A stretch of 48,038 nucleotides of DNA. It comes from Deltaproteobacteria bacterium (GTDB taxonomy: Bacteria; Desulfobacterota; Deferrisomatia; Deferrisomatales; BM512). Positions within the stretch are counted from its first letter, which is position 1; every line of letters starts with the position of its first letter. Location of the stretch: assembly GCA_030591565.1 (NCBI GenBank), contig JAUVAU010000012.1:1-48038 (forward strand), read 5' to 3'. This document shows, one piece after another, positions 17,541 through 26,812 of this stretch. Made by a program: the position numbers and the translations under genes. Below the pieces are notes generated by a model that saw nothing but the letters and a program-made list of their open reading frames with translations, was not told the origin of the DNA and ran no database searches.

Positions 17541-18401
17541 ATGACCAAAGTTGGAATGATAGGGCTGGGGATAATGGGCGCCCCCATGGCGCTGAACCTG
17601 CTGCGTGGCGGCCACGAATTAACAGTATGGAACCGCGACCCGCGCAAGTGCGAACCGCTGGCAGCCAAGGGCGCAACTGTGGCCTCCACTCCCAGGGAGG
17701 TAGCCCAGGCTTGCGACATCACCTTCGCAATGGTTTCGGACCCGGAGGCGGCAAGAGCGGTCGCGCTCTCGGAAGACGGGGTCGTGGCAGGTCTTGGACC
17801 GGGCAAGGGGTATGTAGACGTCTCAACCATCGACCCTGAATCCGCCGTGGTCATAGGCGAGGCAGTAAAGGCAACCGGGGCCACGTACCTTGAAGCGCCC
17901 GTCTCCGGCTCCAAAAAACCGGCGGAGGATGGCGCCTTGATCTTTCTCTGCGGGGGCGACGAGGAGCTTTACCGACGCGCCATGCCGATGCTCGACGAGA
18001 TGGGTAAGCTCTCGGTCTATCTAGGCAAAATCGGCAATGGTGCTAAGATGAAGCTGGTAGTCAACATGATAATGGGCACCATGCTCACCTCTCTTTGCGA
18101 GGGGATGTCGCTTGCCGACAGGTCGGGACTGGACCTCGCCACCCTGCTGCAAGTGCTGGACAGCGGGGCGGTCGCCAATCCCATGTTCGCGCTGAAGGGG
18201 CCCAACCTTCAACGGGACGAGTACCCCACCGCCTTTCCGCTGAAGCACATGCAAAAAGACATGCGGCTGGCGTTGGCGCTGGGGGAGGCGACGGGCCAAC
18301 CACTACCGGTGGCAGCGGCGGCCAATGAGGATTTTATCAAGGCGCTGGCTGACAACCTGGCCGATGCCGACTTTTCAGCCGTCTACAGAGCGGTGAAGTA
18401 G
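17541..18401 (+). CDS. NAD(P)-dependent beta-hydroxyacid dehydrogenase (glyoxylate/succinic semialdehyde reductase type)
   Basis: 286 residues from ATG 17541 (GGTGGAG just upstream); a longer frame from 17460 would overlap the hydrolase. GLGIMGAPMALNL is the Rossmann GxGxxG. NRDPRK after the second strand favours NADPH over NADH. EAPVSGSKKPAEDGAL is the substrate motif in the form seen in GLYR-type succinic semialdehyde/glyoxylate reductases. K171 with N175 (GNGAKMKLVVN) is the catalytic lysine motif. It reduces short semialdehydes to hydroxyacids or the reverse; 3-hydroxyisobutyrate dehydrogenase is the main alternative. Confidence 0.9.
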   Translation: MTKVGMIGLGIMGAPMALNLLRGGHELTVWNRDPRKCEPLAAKGATVASTPREVAQACDITFAMVSDPEAARAVALSEDGVVAGLGPGKGYVDVSTIDPESAVVIGEAVKATGATYLEAPVSGSKKPAEDGALIFLCGGDEELYRRAMPMLDEMGKLSVYLGKIGNGAKMKLVVNMIMGTMLTSLCEGMSLADRSGLDLATLLQVLDSGAVANPMFALKGPNLQRDEYPTAFPLKHMQKDMRLALALGEATGQPLPVAAAANEDFIKALADNLADADFSAVYRAVK

Positions 18402-18420
18402 TTGAAAGAGGAAATGGATC

Positions 18421-18780
18421 ATGGGTAAGCTCGAATTCAAACCCGGCGACAACATAGCCATGAAGGTCCCGCCCGCCCGGTACGAGGCGACGGTGGAGTT
18501 CTACCGCGACGCGCTGGGGTTCGAGGTGATCTTTAGTGAAGATTACGGCGTGGCCTTCGAGTTCGGCGGCAAAACACTTTGGATCGACAAGGTCGAAACG
18601 CTCAGTCAGGCGGAAGTCTGGCTTGAGATAGAGACCAACGACACAGAGGCCGCCGCCGCCCACTTTAAAAAGCTGGGGATTGAGCGCTGTGACGAGGTTG
18701 AGAATCTGCCCGAGGGGTTCAAGGGTTTCTGGATCGCCAGCCCCTCCTCGATAATACATCTGCTCGCAGGCAACGACTAA
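18421..18780 (+). CDS. VOC (glyoxalase/bleomycin-resistance fold) family protein
   Basis: 119 residues, one VOC domain: NIAMKVPPARYEATVEFYRDALGFEVIF, FEFGGKTLWIDKVE, VWLEIETNDTEAAAAHFKKLGIERCDEVENLP, FWIASPSSIIHLLAG. The classical metal ligands of glyoxalase I are not clearly kept, so it may be non-enzymatic or use a different substrate. It follows the dehydrogenase by 19 bp and probably shares its operon. Confidence 0.82.
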   Translation: MGKLEFKPGDNIAMKVPPARYEATVEFYRDALGFEVIFSEDYGVAFEFGGKTLWIDKVETLSQAEVWLEIETNDTEAAAAHFKKLGIERCDEVENLPEGFKGFWIASPSSIIHLLAGND

Positions 18781-18785
18781 GCCGG

Positions 18786-19130
18786 TCAGTACCCCGCCTT
18801 CTCCGCATCGCTCTTGTGGTATATGTCGTGTAGCACCACGCTGTTGTCGGGGATTTCACCGCAAAAGGAGCATTTGTCCGCAAGGTGCCTGCGGCTCTTG
18901 CGGCAGCTGTCGCACCAGTTGTAGACAATGCGGTAGCCGCCCCTGCCGACATATTTCTTCAGCTTCCCCCGGTGGGGACCATGCAGCACGCCGTCGGTTT
19001 CGCCCGGCGCAGCCGCGAGCCGTTCAAGGGTCTTCTCCACCCGCTCAAAGCCCACAAGGTCATGTTGCTTTATCTTGCGCAGCTTTCGGCTGAACGTTTC
19101 GGTGTGGTGAAGATTGTACCCGGACATCAC
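18786..19130 (-). CDS. RelE/ParE-like toxin-fold protein with zinc-ribbon insertion
   Basis: 114 residues. The outer parts look like a RelE/ParE fold: SRKLRKIKQHDLVGFERVEKTLERLA, then RGKLKKYVGRGGYRIVYN and VVLHDIYHKSDAEK. Between the last strands sits a four-cysteine insert C73-x2-C76-x10-C87-x2-C90, shaped like a zinc ribbon. No antitoxin gene is adjacent: downstream is the convergent VOC gene and upstream the flavoprotein on the same strand. So it may be a solitary toxin-like protein or a repurposed RNA-binding fold. The RelE call rests on motif resemblance. Confidence 0.65.
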   Translation of the reverse strand: MMSGYNLHHTETFSRKLRKIKQHDLVGFERVEKTLERLAAAPGETDGVLHGPHRGKLKKYVGRGGYRIVYNWCDSCRKSRRHLADKCSFCGEIPDNSVVLHDIYHKSDAEKAGY

Positions 19131-19149
19131 ACCCCCGCCCCATGGCCGA

Positions 19150-19851
19150 TCAGGTCGACTCCTTGAATTTCGCCATCATTACCTCCTGCACCTTCATGGC
19201 GACCGCCTTGCGGTCGTGCCCCTCGGTGAGCCGCTTGGCAAGATTTCTGCCCGCCTGGGTCGCACGCTCAAGAAGCTCGGGCTGCTTGTGCACGCCGGGG
19301 ATTATCTCCTCGGTGATCTTGACGTCTTCGCCAAACATCATGCGGGGCACCCCCACTCCGCAGCTTTCGCCGTAGCCGCAGGTGAAACAGCTGGCCGCGC
19401 CCTGGCCGTGCACCTTCTCGACCGTTTCGATAAAGTTGTAGAGCATGAACTTTTCGATCTCGTTGACCACCGGCTCGCCCGTGCCGCCGCCCACTCCAAC
19501 GGCCACCGCCAGCTTGCCCCAAAGGGTATCCGCCGTGCGGTGCCTGAACTGGTACCAGCGCTCCATAAACGCATGGGATATGGCGTTCATGCCGGTGTAG
19601 AAGTTGGGAGCGCCGATGATGTAGGCGTCCGCCTCGACGATCTTCTCGCGCAGTCCCTTCATGTCGTCATCGACCACGCAGACATTATCGTGAACGCACC
19701 CCATGCACGCGATGCAGCCATGTATCTTTTTACCGCGAAGGCTCACTATCTCGCACTCCATGCCGGTGCCCTCGGCCACACGCCTGACCAGGGTGTTGAC
19801 GCCTGATTTCTCTTCGCTGCGGGTGGAGCCGACTATCGCAAGAATTTTCAT
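19150..19851 (-). CDS. iron-sulfur flavoprotein / NADPH-dependent FMN reductase family
   Basis: 233 residues. Flavodoxin-like start MKILAIVGSTRSEEKSGVNTL (FMN phosphate loop), the compact C46-x2-C49-x2-C52-x5-C58 cluster motif of the ISF family, and GAPNFYTGMNAISHAFMERW for flavin contact. ISF proteins carry FMN and a 4Fe-4S cluster and move electrons from ferredoxin to O2 or H2O2 or other acceptors in anaerobes. The C-terminal half adds cysteines (CFTCGYGESC) not typical of plain ISF. RBS AGGAGAAC just before ATG 19851. Confidence 0.86.
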   Translation of the reverse strand: MKILAIVGSTRSEEKSGVNTLVRRVAEGTGMECEIVSLRGKKIHGCIACMGCVHDNVCVVDDDMKGLREKIVEADAYIIGAPNFYTGMNAISHAFMERWYQFRHRTADTLWGKLAVAVGVGGGTGEPVVNEIEKFMLYNFIETVEKVHGQGAASCFTCGYGESCGVGVPRMMFGEDVKITEEIIPGVHKQPELLERATQAGRNLAKRLTEGHDRKAVAMKVQEVMMAKFKEST

Positions 19852-19880
19852 TTGTTCTCCTGAAATGAATTGTTACAGGG

Positions 19881-20165
19881 TTACAGATCGGGCCCTTCGT
19901 CGGGGGTAAGCGCTATGGTTGCAGTGGTGTCGCACGTTCCGCCGAGCCAGCCGCAAAGGAAGCGGTCGTTCTCCTCTATGACATTGTCAACGCAAGGCTC
20001 CAGCCCCACCGAGGTCTCGCTCAACCAGGTCACCGAGCCATCCTCCATGCGACTGACCTTGTCGCACTCGAACCGCTTCACTTCACCCCAAGGGTACCTG
20101 ACTTTTATGTAGTAGATTGTTCCGGTTACGATTTCCATGAATCCGGTTTTACCACATTTGCCCAA
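19881..20165 (-). CDS. small hypothetical protein
   Basis: 94 residues from 20165, or 85 from the ATG at 20138; neither has a strong ribosome site and the start is uncertain. The sequence is mostly beta-like (IYYIKVRYPWGEVKRFECDKVSRMEDGSVTWLSE) and ends acidic. Lies 29 bp upstream of the flavoprotein on the same strand, divergent from the Nudix gene. No family recognised. Confidence 0.5.
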   Translation of the reverse strand: MGKCGKTGFMEIVTGTIYYIKVRYPWGEVKRFECDKVSRMEDGSVTWLSETSVGLEPCVDNVIEENDRFLCGWLGGTCDTTATIALTPDEGPDL

Positions 20166-20212
20166 ACCGGGTGAAGGGGGTTGCGCCGGTTGCCCGCGTT
20201 GGCGTAACTTCC

Positions 20213-20623
20213 ATGGTCATGGATACACGCGCACCCCTGCACGTTGTGGCAGCTTTGATACTGAAGGATGAAAAAATATTGGTCGCCAAAAGGCTCCCCG
20301 GTGGACCTCACGGCGGGCTGTGGGAATTTCCCGGCGGCAAGGTGGAACCGGGGGAAGACCCCGACGCGGCGCTGGTCCGCGAGCTGGAAGAGGAGCTGGG
20401 TATCGAGGTCCGCGTAGACTCCCAATTCATGGAGGTTTTCCACGATTACGACACCTTCACCATCCGCCTTGACACCCGCTGGTGTACCCACCTTTCCGGC
20501 GAGCCACGCACCCTGGTTTGCGCCGGTCTGAAATGGGTCCGCCCCTCCGAGGTGGCTGGCCTGGAGATGCCCGAGGCGGACCTGCCCATCGCGCTTGCGT
20601 TGGCGAGGCTTGAAAAGCGTTGA
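20213..20623 (+). CDS. Nudix hydrolase, MutT-like
   Basis: 136 residues from ATG 20213; in-frame alternatives are GTG 20171 and ATG 20219, and no start has a good RBS. The Nudix box is complete: GGKVEPGEDPDAALVRELEEELGIEV (GX5EX7REUXEEXGU). VVAALILKDEKILVAKR and WEFPGGK match the MutT/8-oxo-dGTPase subgroup, which hydrolyses oxidised dGTP to the monophosphate. Divergent from the small hypothetical gene and 67 bp upstream of rnfA. Confidence 0.9.
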   Translation: MVMDTRAPLHVVAALILKDEKILVAKRLPGGPHGGLWEFPGGKVEPGEDPDAALVRELEEELGIEVRVDSQFMEVFHDYDTFTIRLDTRWCTHLSGEPRTLVCAGLKWVRPSEVAGLEMPEADLPIALALARLEKR

Positions 20624-20690
20624 CATAGCCGCCGCGTTTTTTTAACGTCTACCTCCCCGGTGTCACAGACCATCAACCAAACGGTAACCA

Positions 20691-21269
20691 ATGACTGAAC
20701 TGGCTCTACTCTTCGTCGCCTCCGTGCTGGTGAACAACTTCGTGTTGTCGCGCTTTTTGGGTATATGCCCCTTCCTGGGCGTCTCCAAAAAGACGGAGAC
20801 TGCGTTGGGCATGGGGTTCGCGGTGGTCTTCGTCATGTGCGTGGCCTCGATCGTCACCTGGTTCATTCAGCGTTACCTGCTCTACCCCCTCGGCCTCGGC
20901 TATCTTCAGACCATCGCATTCATTCTGGTAATCGCATCGCTCGTCCAGCTCGTTGAGATGGTGGTGCAAAAAGTCAGCCCCGCCCTCTATCAGGCGCTGG
21001 GGATCTTTCTACCCCTCATAACAACCAACTGCGCCGTACTGGGCGTGGCCGTGCTGAACATCCAGAAGGATTACGGCTTCGTTGAGACGGTGGTCTTCAG
21101 CGTCGGCGCGGCGCTGGGCTTCACCCTGGCTATCGTGCTCTTCGCCGGACTGCGGGAACGTCTCGACCTCTCCGACGTGCCAAAAGCATTTGAGGGCACC
21201 GCCATCGCGCTGGTCACCGCAGGACTCCTCTCGCTGGCCTTCATGGGTTTCGCGGGGTTGGCCAAATGA
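20691..21269 (+). CDS. rnfA: Rnf complex membrane subunit A
   Basis: 192 residues, six membrane helices. [21 protein letters not shown] and [16 protein letters not shown] carry the conserved cysteines that in RnfA/NqrE bind the intramembrane Fe-S cluster with RnfE/NqrD. Rnf couples reduced ferredoxin:NAD+ electron flow to Na+ or H+ export. First gene of a tight rnfABCDGE operon, the gene order typical of proteobacteria. Confidence 0.97.
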   Translation: MTELALLFVASVLVNNFVLSRFLGICPFLGVSKKTETALGMGFAVVFVMCVASIVTWFIQRYLLYPLGLGYLQTIAFILVIASLVQLVEMVVQKVSPALYQALGIFLPLITTNCAVLGVAVLNIQKDYGFVETVVFSVGAALGFTLAIVLFAGLRERLDLSDVPKAFEGTAIALVTAGLLSLAFMGFAGLAK

Positions 21270-22291
21270 TTGAAGCGGCACTGGTCCTGGGAGGCATCGG
21301 CTTCCTGGCAGCCCTGGGGCTTGGCGCGGCCTCGATCAAATTCCACGTGGAAACCGACCCCCGCGTTGAAGAGGTGGCCGAGGCGCTGCCCGGTGTGAAC
21401 TGCGGGGCCTGCGGCCTCACGGGCTGCAATGCGCTGGCCGAGGCGATAGTGGCCGGGGGCGCGCTGCCCAACGCCTGCATACCCGGCGGCGAGGACGTGT
21501 CAAAAAATATAGCAACCATAATGGGCCTGGACGCTGAAAAAGCCGAAAAGTTCATAGCCGTGCTCCACTGCAAGGGTGTTCATGGTAAAGCAATTGACAA
21601 AGGCCAGTACCTCGGCATCCCCGATTGCCGCGCCGCCGCGCTGGTGCTCTCTTCACCCAAGGGGTGCAACTACGGCTGCATGGGGCTCGGCACCTGCGAG
21701 CGTTCCTGCCCCTTTGACGCAATACACATGGGAGACAAGGGCATCGCGGTGGTTGACGCCGAGGCCTGCACCGGCTGCGGCTCCTGCGTCCGGGCGTGTC
21801 CCAAGTCCATACTGGATCTACGCCCCCTCTCCATGAACGTACACATCCGCTGCAACTCGCCGCTGAGTGGCAAACAGATCAAGGCGCTCTGCTCGGTCGG
21901 GTGTATCGGCTGCGGACGCTGCGAAAAGATATGCCCGGTGGAGGCGATCTCCATGTCCCGCGGGCTGGCAATAATCGACGCGGAGAAATGCGTGGACTGC
22001 GGCATGTGCGCCCAGGTCTGCCCCACCTCCAATATCGACGACGCCCTTGCGCCTCGCCGCGACCTCCTCATTGAGGAGGAGAAGTGCATCGGCTGCACCA
22101 AGTGCGCGAAGGTATGCCCTGTCGATGCAATCGAGGGCGAGAAGAAAGAGGTCCATAAAATCCACCAGGAAAAATGTATCGGTTGCCAACGCTGCGTGCA
22201 GGTCTGTCCCGTCGATGCCGTGATGCTCGGCGCGGAGCGGCCAAAGCCGGGAGCGAAAAAGAAAACATCGGAGGCGGCCACCGATGGGTAA
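21266..22291 (+). CDS. rnfB: Rnf complex iron-sulfur subunit B, extended polyferredoxin form
   Basis: 341 residues, well above the roughly 190 of E. coli RsxB. N-terminal membrane anchor, then the Fes domain ([10 protein letters not shown] near 71) and six ferredoxin-type cysteine groups: [64 protein letters not shown] and [12 protein letters not shown]. So up to seven 4Fe-4S clusters are predicted. It is the expected entry point for ferredoxin electrons. Overlaps rnfA by 4 bp (ATGA). Confidence 0.97.
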   Translation: MIEAALVLGGIGFLAALGLGAASIKFHVETDPRVEEVAEALPGVNCGACGLTGCNALAEAIVAGGALPNACIPGGEDVSKNIATIMGLDAEKAEKFIAVLHCKGVHGKAIDKGQYLGIPDCRAAALVLSSPKGCNYGCMGLGTCERSCPFDAIHMGDKGIAVVDAEACTGCGSCVRACPKSILDLRPLSMNVHIRCNSPLSGKQIKALCSVGCIGCGRCEKICPVEAISMSRGLAIIDAEKCVDCGMCAQVCPTSNIDDALAPRRDLLIEEEKCIGCTKCAKVCPVDAIEGEKKEVHKIHQEKCIGCQRCVQVCPVDAVMLGAERPKPGAKKKTSEAATDG

Positions 22292-23621
22292 GAAGCTCTT
22301 TAGAGGCGGGGTCCACCCCCATGACGAGAAAGAGCGGACCGCTTCGCTTCCAGTGGTTGACGCCGGACTCCCCGAGCGGTTATTCCTGCCGGTCAGCCAG
22401 CATATCGGCGCACCCGCCAAGCCCATCGTCACCAAGGGGGACAAGGTCCTCGGCGGTCAGGTGGTCGCCGAGGCTGCGGGGTTCGTCTCCGTCCCGATCC
22501 ACGCCTCCACCTCGGGCACGGTGCGCTCGGTCGCGCCCTACGCCCACCCACTTGGGGCGGAACAGCTTGCTATCGAGATCGAGGTTGACGGCGAGGACAC
22601 CTTCGTTGAAGCGGAAGGGCCGATGGAGCCGATAGCCGACCCCTTCAACCATGACCCCAACGAGATCAAGACTCGCATACTCGCCGCCGGGATAGTGGGC
22701 ATGGGCGGCGCGACCTTCCCCACCCACGTCAAGCTCTCGCCCCCGCCGGAGATTGGCATTGATACAATCATCTTGAATGGCGTGGAGTGCGAACCCTTCC
22801 TGACCGCCGACCACAGGCTCATGCTGGACAGGCCCGATGACATTATTAATGGACTCAAAGTAATCCTCGCCATATTCGGCCTGGACTCGGGCTTCATCGG
22901 CATAGAGAAGAACAAGCCCGACCCCATAGCGTTGATGCAAGACAAAGCTGCATCCCTTGGCGGGGTTGAGGTGAAACCCCTTGAGGTGCGCTACCCCCAG
23001 GGGGCTGAAAAGCAGCTGATACACGCAATTTCCGGGCGTGACGTGCCCTCGGCGGCGCTGCCCATGGCAGTGGGTACCGTAGTGCAAAACGTCGCAACCG
23101 CAGTGGCGATCTGGGAGGCGGTAACCCAGGGGAAACCGCTCACAAGCCGCATCTGCACCGTGACCGGCGACGGGGTGAAGGAGCCGAAAAACCTCCTCAT
23201 CCGCACCGGCACCCCCATCGGCTACCTGATAGAGCAGTGCGGCGGACTCACCGACGACATAGCCAAGGTGATAATGGGCGGCCCGATGATGGGGCTCTCC
23301 CAGTACACCCTGGACGTGCCCTCCACCAAGGGAACTTCCGGACTCCTTTGCTTGCCCGCCTCGCAGGTGAGGACCGAACCGCAGAAATCCTGCATCAGCT
23401 GTGGCCGCTGCGTATCGTCTTGCCCCATGGGGCTCAGCCCGACGACGATCTACAACTTCATCGACGCCGACCGGGTCGCCGAGGCCGACGAGTGGGACAC
23501 CCTTGACTGCATTGAGTGCGCCAGCTGCTCCTACGTCTGCCCCGCAGGCATCCCGCTTGTTCAATACATCCGCTACGCAAAGGGCCGCGTGTTGGCCCGG
23601 CGCAGGCAGCTTGGGACATAG
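22284..23621 (+). CDS. rnfC: Rnf complex NADH/flavin-binding subunit C
   Basis: 445 residues. N-terminal RnfC barrel-like domain (HIGAPAKPIVTKGDKVLGGQVV), a NuoF-like Rossmann/SLBB part (AGIVGMGGATFPTHVKL, NGVECEPFLTADHRLML), and two C-terminal 4Fe-4S motifs (CISCGRCVSSCP, CIECASCSYVCP). It binds NAD(H) and FMN at the cytoplasmic face. Overlaps rnfB by 8 bp. Confidence 0.97.
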   Translation: MGKKLFRGGVHPHDEKERTASLPVVDAGLPERLFLPVSQHIGAPAKPIVTKGDKVLGGQVVAEAAGFVSVPIHASTSGTVRSVAPYAHPLGAEQLAIEIEVDGEDTFVEAEGPMEPIADPFNHDPNEIKTRILAAGIVGMGGATFPTHVKLSPPPEIGIDTIILNGVECEPFLTADHRLMLDRPDDIINGLKVILAIFGLDSGFIGIEKNKPDPIALMQDKAASLGGVEVKPLEVRYPQGAEKQLIHAISGRDVPSAALPMAVGTVVQNVATAVAIWEAVTQGKPLTSRICTVTGDGVKEPKNLLIRTGTPIGYLIEQCGGLTDDIAKVIMGGPMMGLSQYTLDVPSTKGTSGLLCLPASQVRTEPQKSCISCGRCVSSCPMGLSPTTIYNFIDADRVAEADEWDTLDCIECASCSYVCPAGIPLVQYIRYAKGRVLARRRQLGT

Positions 23622-23624
23622 AAG

Positions 23625-24617
23625 ATGAAACCCACCCTATACATAACCTCATCGCCCCACGTCTTCGACGGTGACTCCGTCTCGAAGATAATGTGGACCG
23701 TATCGGCTGCGCTGCTGCCCTCTGCGCTGTGGGGTTTCTACCTCTTCGGACTGCCCGCCCTGGCCGTCACCGCCCTGTGCGTGGCTTTCTCGGCTATTTT
23801 TGAAGCGGTCGCGCAAAAGCTGCGGGGTCGCGAGGTGACGATTGAAGATGGCTCCGCCGTCCTCACCGGTCTGCTGCTCGCCATGAACCTCCCGGCTGCC
23901 GCCCCCTGGTGGCTCTGCGTCTTTGGGGCGGCGACTGCGGTCCTCTTGGGCAAGCAGGTCTTCGGAGGGCTGGGGCACAACCCCTTCAACCCGGCGCTGG
24001 TGGCCCGCGTGGTGATGCTCATCAGCTTCCCCGTGGAGATGACCGACTGGACCGTAAGCTCCGGGGTGCTGGCCGACGCCGTCACAGCGGCGACCCCGCT
24101 GGGCGAAGCCAAGACTTTCCTCATGAGTCCCGAGCGCGGACAGCTGCCCCAGGTCGCCCTCATGGACCTCTTCATCGGCATGCGTCCCGGCTCCATCGGC
24201 GAGACCTCCACCCTGTTGCTGTTGCTGGGCGCGGCGGTGCTTTACGTCAGGCGAATAATCACCCTGGACATACCGCTGGGCTTCATCGCGGCATTGCTCG
24301 CCGTAACGATCCCGGCTTACATGCTCGCCCCGGACAAGTATCTGTCGCCGCAACTTCACCTGATGACCGGCGGCTTGATGCTGGGCGCGTTTTTCATGGC
24401 GACCGATATGGTGACAAGTCCGCTGAATGGCAAGGGCCGTCTCGTCTTTGGCATCGGCTGCGGGCTCATCACAGCTATCATCCGCCTCTGGGGCGGCTAC
24501 CCCGAGGGGGTGAGCTTCTCCATATTGCTCATGAACTCCACGGTGCCGCTGATCGACCGCTACACCAAGCCGCGAAAATTCGGCTTCGTCCCGGTGAAAA
24601 AAGGGGGTGAAGCATGA
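23625..24617 (+). CDS. rnfD: Rnf complex membrane flavoprotein subunit D
   Basis: 330 residues with about nine membrane helices. LGHNPFNPALVARV is the conserved family segment. The stretch DAVTAATPLGEAKT holds the threonine expected to carry covalently bound FMN in RnfD/NqrB. Ends overlapping rnfG by 4 bp. Confidence 0.96.
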   Translation: MKPTLYITSSPHVFDGDSVSKIMWTVSAALLPSALWGFYLFGLPALAVTALCVAFSAIFEAVAQKLRGREVTIEDGSAVLTGLLLAMNLPAAAPWWLCVFGAATAVLLGKQVFGGLGHNPFNPALVARVVMLISFPVEMTDWTVSSGVLADAVTAATPLGEAKTFLMSPERGQLPQVALMDLFIGMRPGSIGETSTLLLLLGAAVLYVRRIITLDIPLGFIAALLAVTIPAYMLAPDKYLSPQLHLMTGGLMLGAFFMATDMVTSPLNGKGRLVFGIGCGLITAIIRLWGGYPEGVSFSILLMNSTVPLIDRYTKPRKFGFVPVKKGGEA

Positions 24618-25189
24618 AGGGGATAGCAAAGCTGGTCCTCGTGCTGGCGCTGGTGTGCGTGGCGGCGGCGCTTGGCCTCTCGGTGGTTGAACAGCTGACC
24701 CGCGAGCCCATTGCGCAGGCGCTCAGAAAAGAGCTGCTGGATGCGGTGGAGGCGGTGCTGCCCTCCTTCGACAACGCCCCCGACGAGGACAAGATCGTCA
24801 TTGAAGAGCGGGTGTACTATGTGGGCAAAAAAGACGGCGTCCCGGTGGGCGCGGCGTTCAAGGTCTCCACGATGGAGGGCTATTCCGGCCTTATCACAGC
24901 GCTGGTGGGTGTGAACCCCGGTGGCGAGGTAAACGGCGTCTCGATCCTCATACACACCGAAACCCCCGGCCTCGGCGCTAAATTCACCGACTCCGAATAC
25001 CTGAAGCAGTTCAAGGGCAAAGAGCTCTCCACCGCCCAATGGCTGGTAAAAAAGGATGGCGGCGATTTTGATCAGATTACCGGCGCGACGGTAACGCCCA
25101 GGGCGCTGGTGGCGGCGATAGAGAGCGGCCTTACCTCTTTCACGACCGACAAGGCGAAAATATTTGCAGCAAGGGAGGATAAGCGATGA
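24614..25189 (+). CDS. rnfG: Rnf complex periplasmic flavoprotein subunit G
   Basis: 191 residues. N-terminal membrane anchor (about 5-25), then an FMN-binding domain. HTETPGLGAKF and DQITGATVTPRAL match the family; T of TGATVT is the site of covalent FMN attachment in RnfG/NqrC. Overlaps both neighbours by 4 bp. Confidence 0.96.
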   Translation: MKGIAKLVLVLALVCVAAALGLSVVEQLTREPIAQALRKELLDAVEAVLPSFDNAPDEDKIVIEERVYYVGKKDGVPVGAAFKVSTMEGYSGLITALVGVNPGGEVNGVSILIHTETPGLGAKFTDSEYLKQFKGKELSTAQWLVKKDGGDFDQITGATVTPRALVAAIESGLTSFTTDKAKIFAAREDKR

Positions 25190-25788
25190 GCCTTATCACC
25201 CAATTCACCAAGGGGATCGGCCGGGAGAACCCGGTCTTCAGGCTATTGCTCGGCATGTGCCCCACGCTGGCGGTCACGACCGAGGCGGTAAACGGGCTGG
25301 CCATGGGGCTCGCCACCACCTTCGTGCTGGTCTGCGCCAACGTAGTCATCAGCCTGCTTAGAAACGTGATCCCCTCCAAGGTGCGCATCCCCTGCTTCAT
25401 CGTCATCATAGCCACCTTTGTCACCGTGGTCGATCTGGTGATGAACGGCTTTGTCCATGATCTGCACAAAACACTGGGGGTCTTCATCCCCCTCATCGTG
25501 GTAAACTGCGTCATCCTTGGCCGCGCCGAAGCCTACGCCTCCAAAAACGGTTCCATGCTGGCGCTGGCCGACGGGCTGGGGATGGGTTTGGGCTTCACTC
25601 TTAGCCTCACCATCCTCGGCGCGGTGCGCGAACTCTTTGGAAATGGCTCGGTGTTCGGGATGGAGCTACTCGGCAGTGGATACCATCCGGTCATCATAAT
25701 GATTCTACCCCCCGGCGCTTTCATCTCCCTGGGGCTGATATTGGCTGCTATCAATCATTACGGGAAACTCCGCGCCGATTCGGCGTAA
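25186..25788 (+). CDS. rnfE: Rnf complex membrane subunit E
   Basis: 200 residues, six membrane helices, paralogue of RnfA. GMCPTLAVTT and PLIVVNCVILGRAEAYAS contain the conserved cysteines that pair with those of RnfA. Last gene of the operon; about 165 bp of non-coding sequence separate it from nuoA and no clear terminator is seen there. Confidence 0.96.
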   Translation: MSLITQFTKGIGRENPVFRLLLGMCPTLAVTTEAVNGLAMGLATTFVLVCANVVISLLRNVIPSKVRIPCFIVIIATFVTVVDLVMNGFVHDLHKTLGVFIPLIVVNCVILGRAEAYASKNGSMLALADGLGMGLGFTLSLTILGAVRELFGNGSVFGMELLGSGYHPVIIMILPPGAFISLGLILAAINHYGKLRADSA

Positions 25789-25854
25789 AAAGGGTCAAAT
25801 CGAAAAAAAAATCGTTTAATCGACCTCTCTAACGTCTCTAAAGGCGTTTCCCCC

Positions 25855-25884
25855 TTGACAGGTGGAAATGGCCCAAAGTATCGT
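25855..25884 (+). promoter_or_regulatory. candidate promoter of the hybrid complex I operon
   Basis: TTGACA at 25855-25860 and TATCGT at 25879-25884, spacer 18 bp, about 70 bp before nuoA. The -35 box is perfect, the -10 box is fair. Confidence 0.45.
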
Positions 25885-25952
25885 TTCGTCGGTTTAGTTT
25901 TGGGCTTTGCCCAATTTGCCGTTATGGCGATTTTATTTTCAGGAGGGACTGC

Positions 25953-26309
25953 ATGCTTCAAAACTTCGTTCCCGTCCTCATTTTGTTCTTGTTTGCTGCC
26001 GCTTTCGGGCTGGGCGTTCTGCTCATCTCGTCGCTGTTGGGCCCCAAGCGCCCGACCGCCGCCAAGCAGGCCACCTACGAATGCGGCATGGACGTCCAAC
26101 CGGACGCCCGACGCCCCCTCGACGTTAAATATTATCTCATCGCAATGGCGTTCCTTATCTTCGATGTGGAAGTCATCTTCCTCTATCCCTGGGCCGTCCA
26201 ATTCAAATCGCTCGGACTTTTCGGCTTCATCGAAATGCTCGTCTTTCTTTTCATCCTGCTTGTCGGCTACGCCTACATCTGGAAGAAGGGAGTGCTTGAG
26301 TGGGAATAG
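25953..26309 (+). CDS. nuoA: complex I membrane subunit A
   Basis: 118 residues, three membrane helices. YECGMDVQ and [14 protein letters not shown] are the conserved NuoA segments near the quinone site. RBS AGGAGGG 8 bases before ATG. Confidence 0.96.
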   Translation: MLQNFVPVLILFLFAAAFGLGVLLISSLLGPKRPTAAKQATYECGMDVQPDARRPLDVKYYLIAMAFLIFDVEVIFLYPWAVQFKSLGLFGFIEMLVFLFILLVGYAYIWKKGVLEWE

Positions 26310-26794
26310 AAAGCAAACTACCCCCTTTCCTTGTCACCAAACTTGAAAAGGTTGTGGGGCTGGCCAGGAAGAACTCCATCTGGCCTGCCACCTTCGGTCT
26401 TGCGTGTTGTGCGCTGGAGATGATGGTCGCGTCCACCTCGGACTACGATATCGCGCGTTTCGGTGCGGAAGCGTTCAGGCCCTCGCCTCGCCAGTCCGAT
26501 CTGATGATCGTCGCGGGCACCCTGACCACCAAGATGTGCCACCCAGTCGAACGCATCTATAACCAGATGCCCGATCCCAAGTGGGTCATAGCCTACGGCT
26601 CCTGCGCCTGCTCGGGCGGGATCTTCAACACCTACAATACAATTCAGGGTGTGGACACCATCCTGCCGGTGGATGTCTACGTCCCGGGTTGCCCCCCCAG
26701 GCCCGAAGCGCTCCTGGCGGCGATCATCAAGCTGCAGGACAAGATAGGTAACGAAAAATTCTCCGACCGCCCCGATATTCGGGTGGCGGGTTAG
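26300..26794 (+). CDS. nuoB: complex I iron-sulfur subunit B (cluster N2)
   Basis: 164 residues from a GTG that overlaps nuoA by 10 bp. The N2 cluster cysteines are all present: LACCALEMM (adjacent pair), [21 protein letters not shown] and PGCPPRPE. It hands electrons to quinone together with NuoD. Confidence 0.96.
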   Translation: MGIESKLPPFLVTKLEKVVGLARKNSIWPATFGLACCALEMMVASTSDYDIARFGAEAFRPSPRQSDLMIVAGTLTTKMCHPVERIYNQMPDPKWVIAYGSCACSGGIFNTYNTIQGVDTILPVDVYVPGCPPRPEALLAAIIKLQDKIGNEKFSDRPDIRVAG

Positions 26795-26812
26795 CCAAGC
26801 GGGATCAAGACA

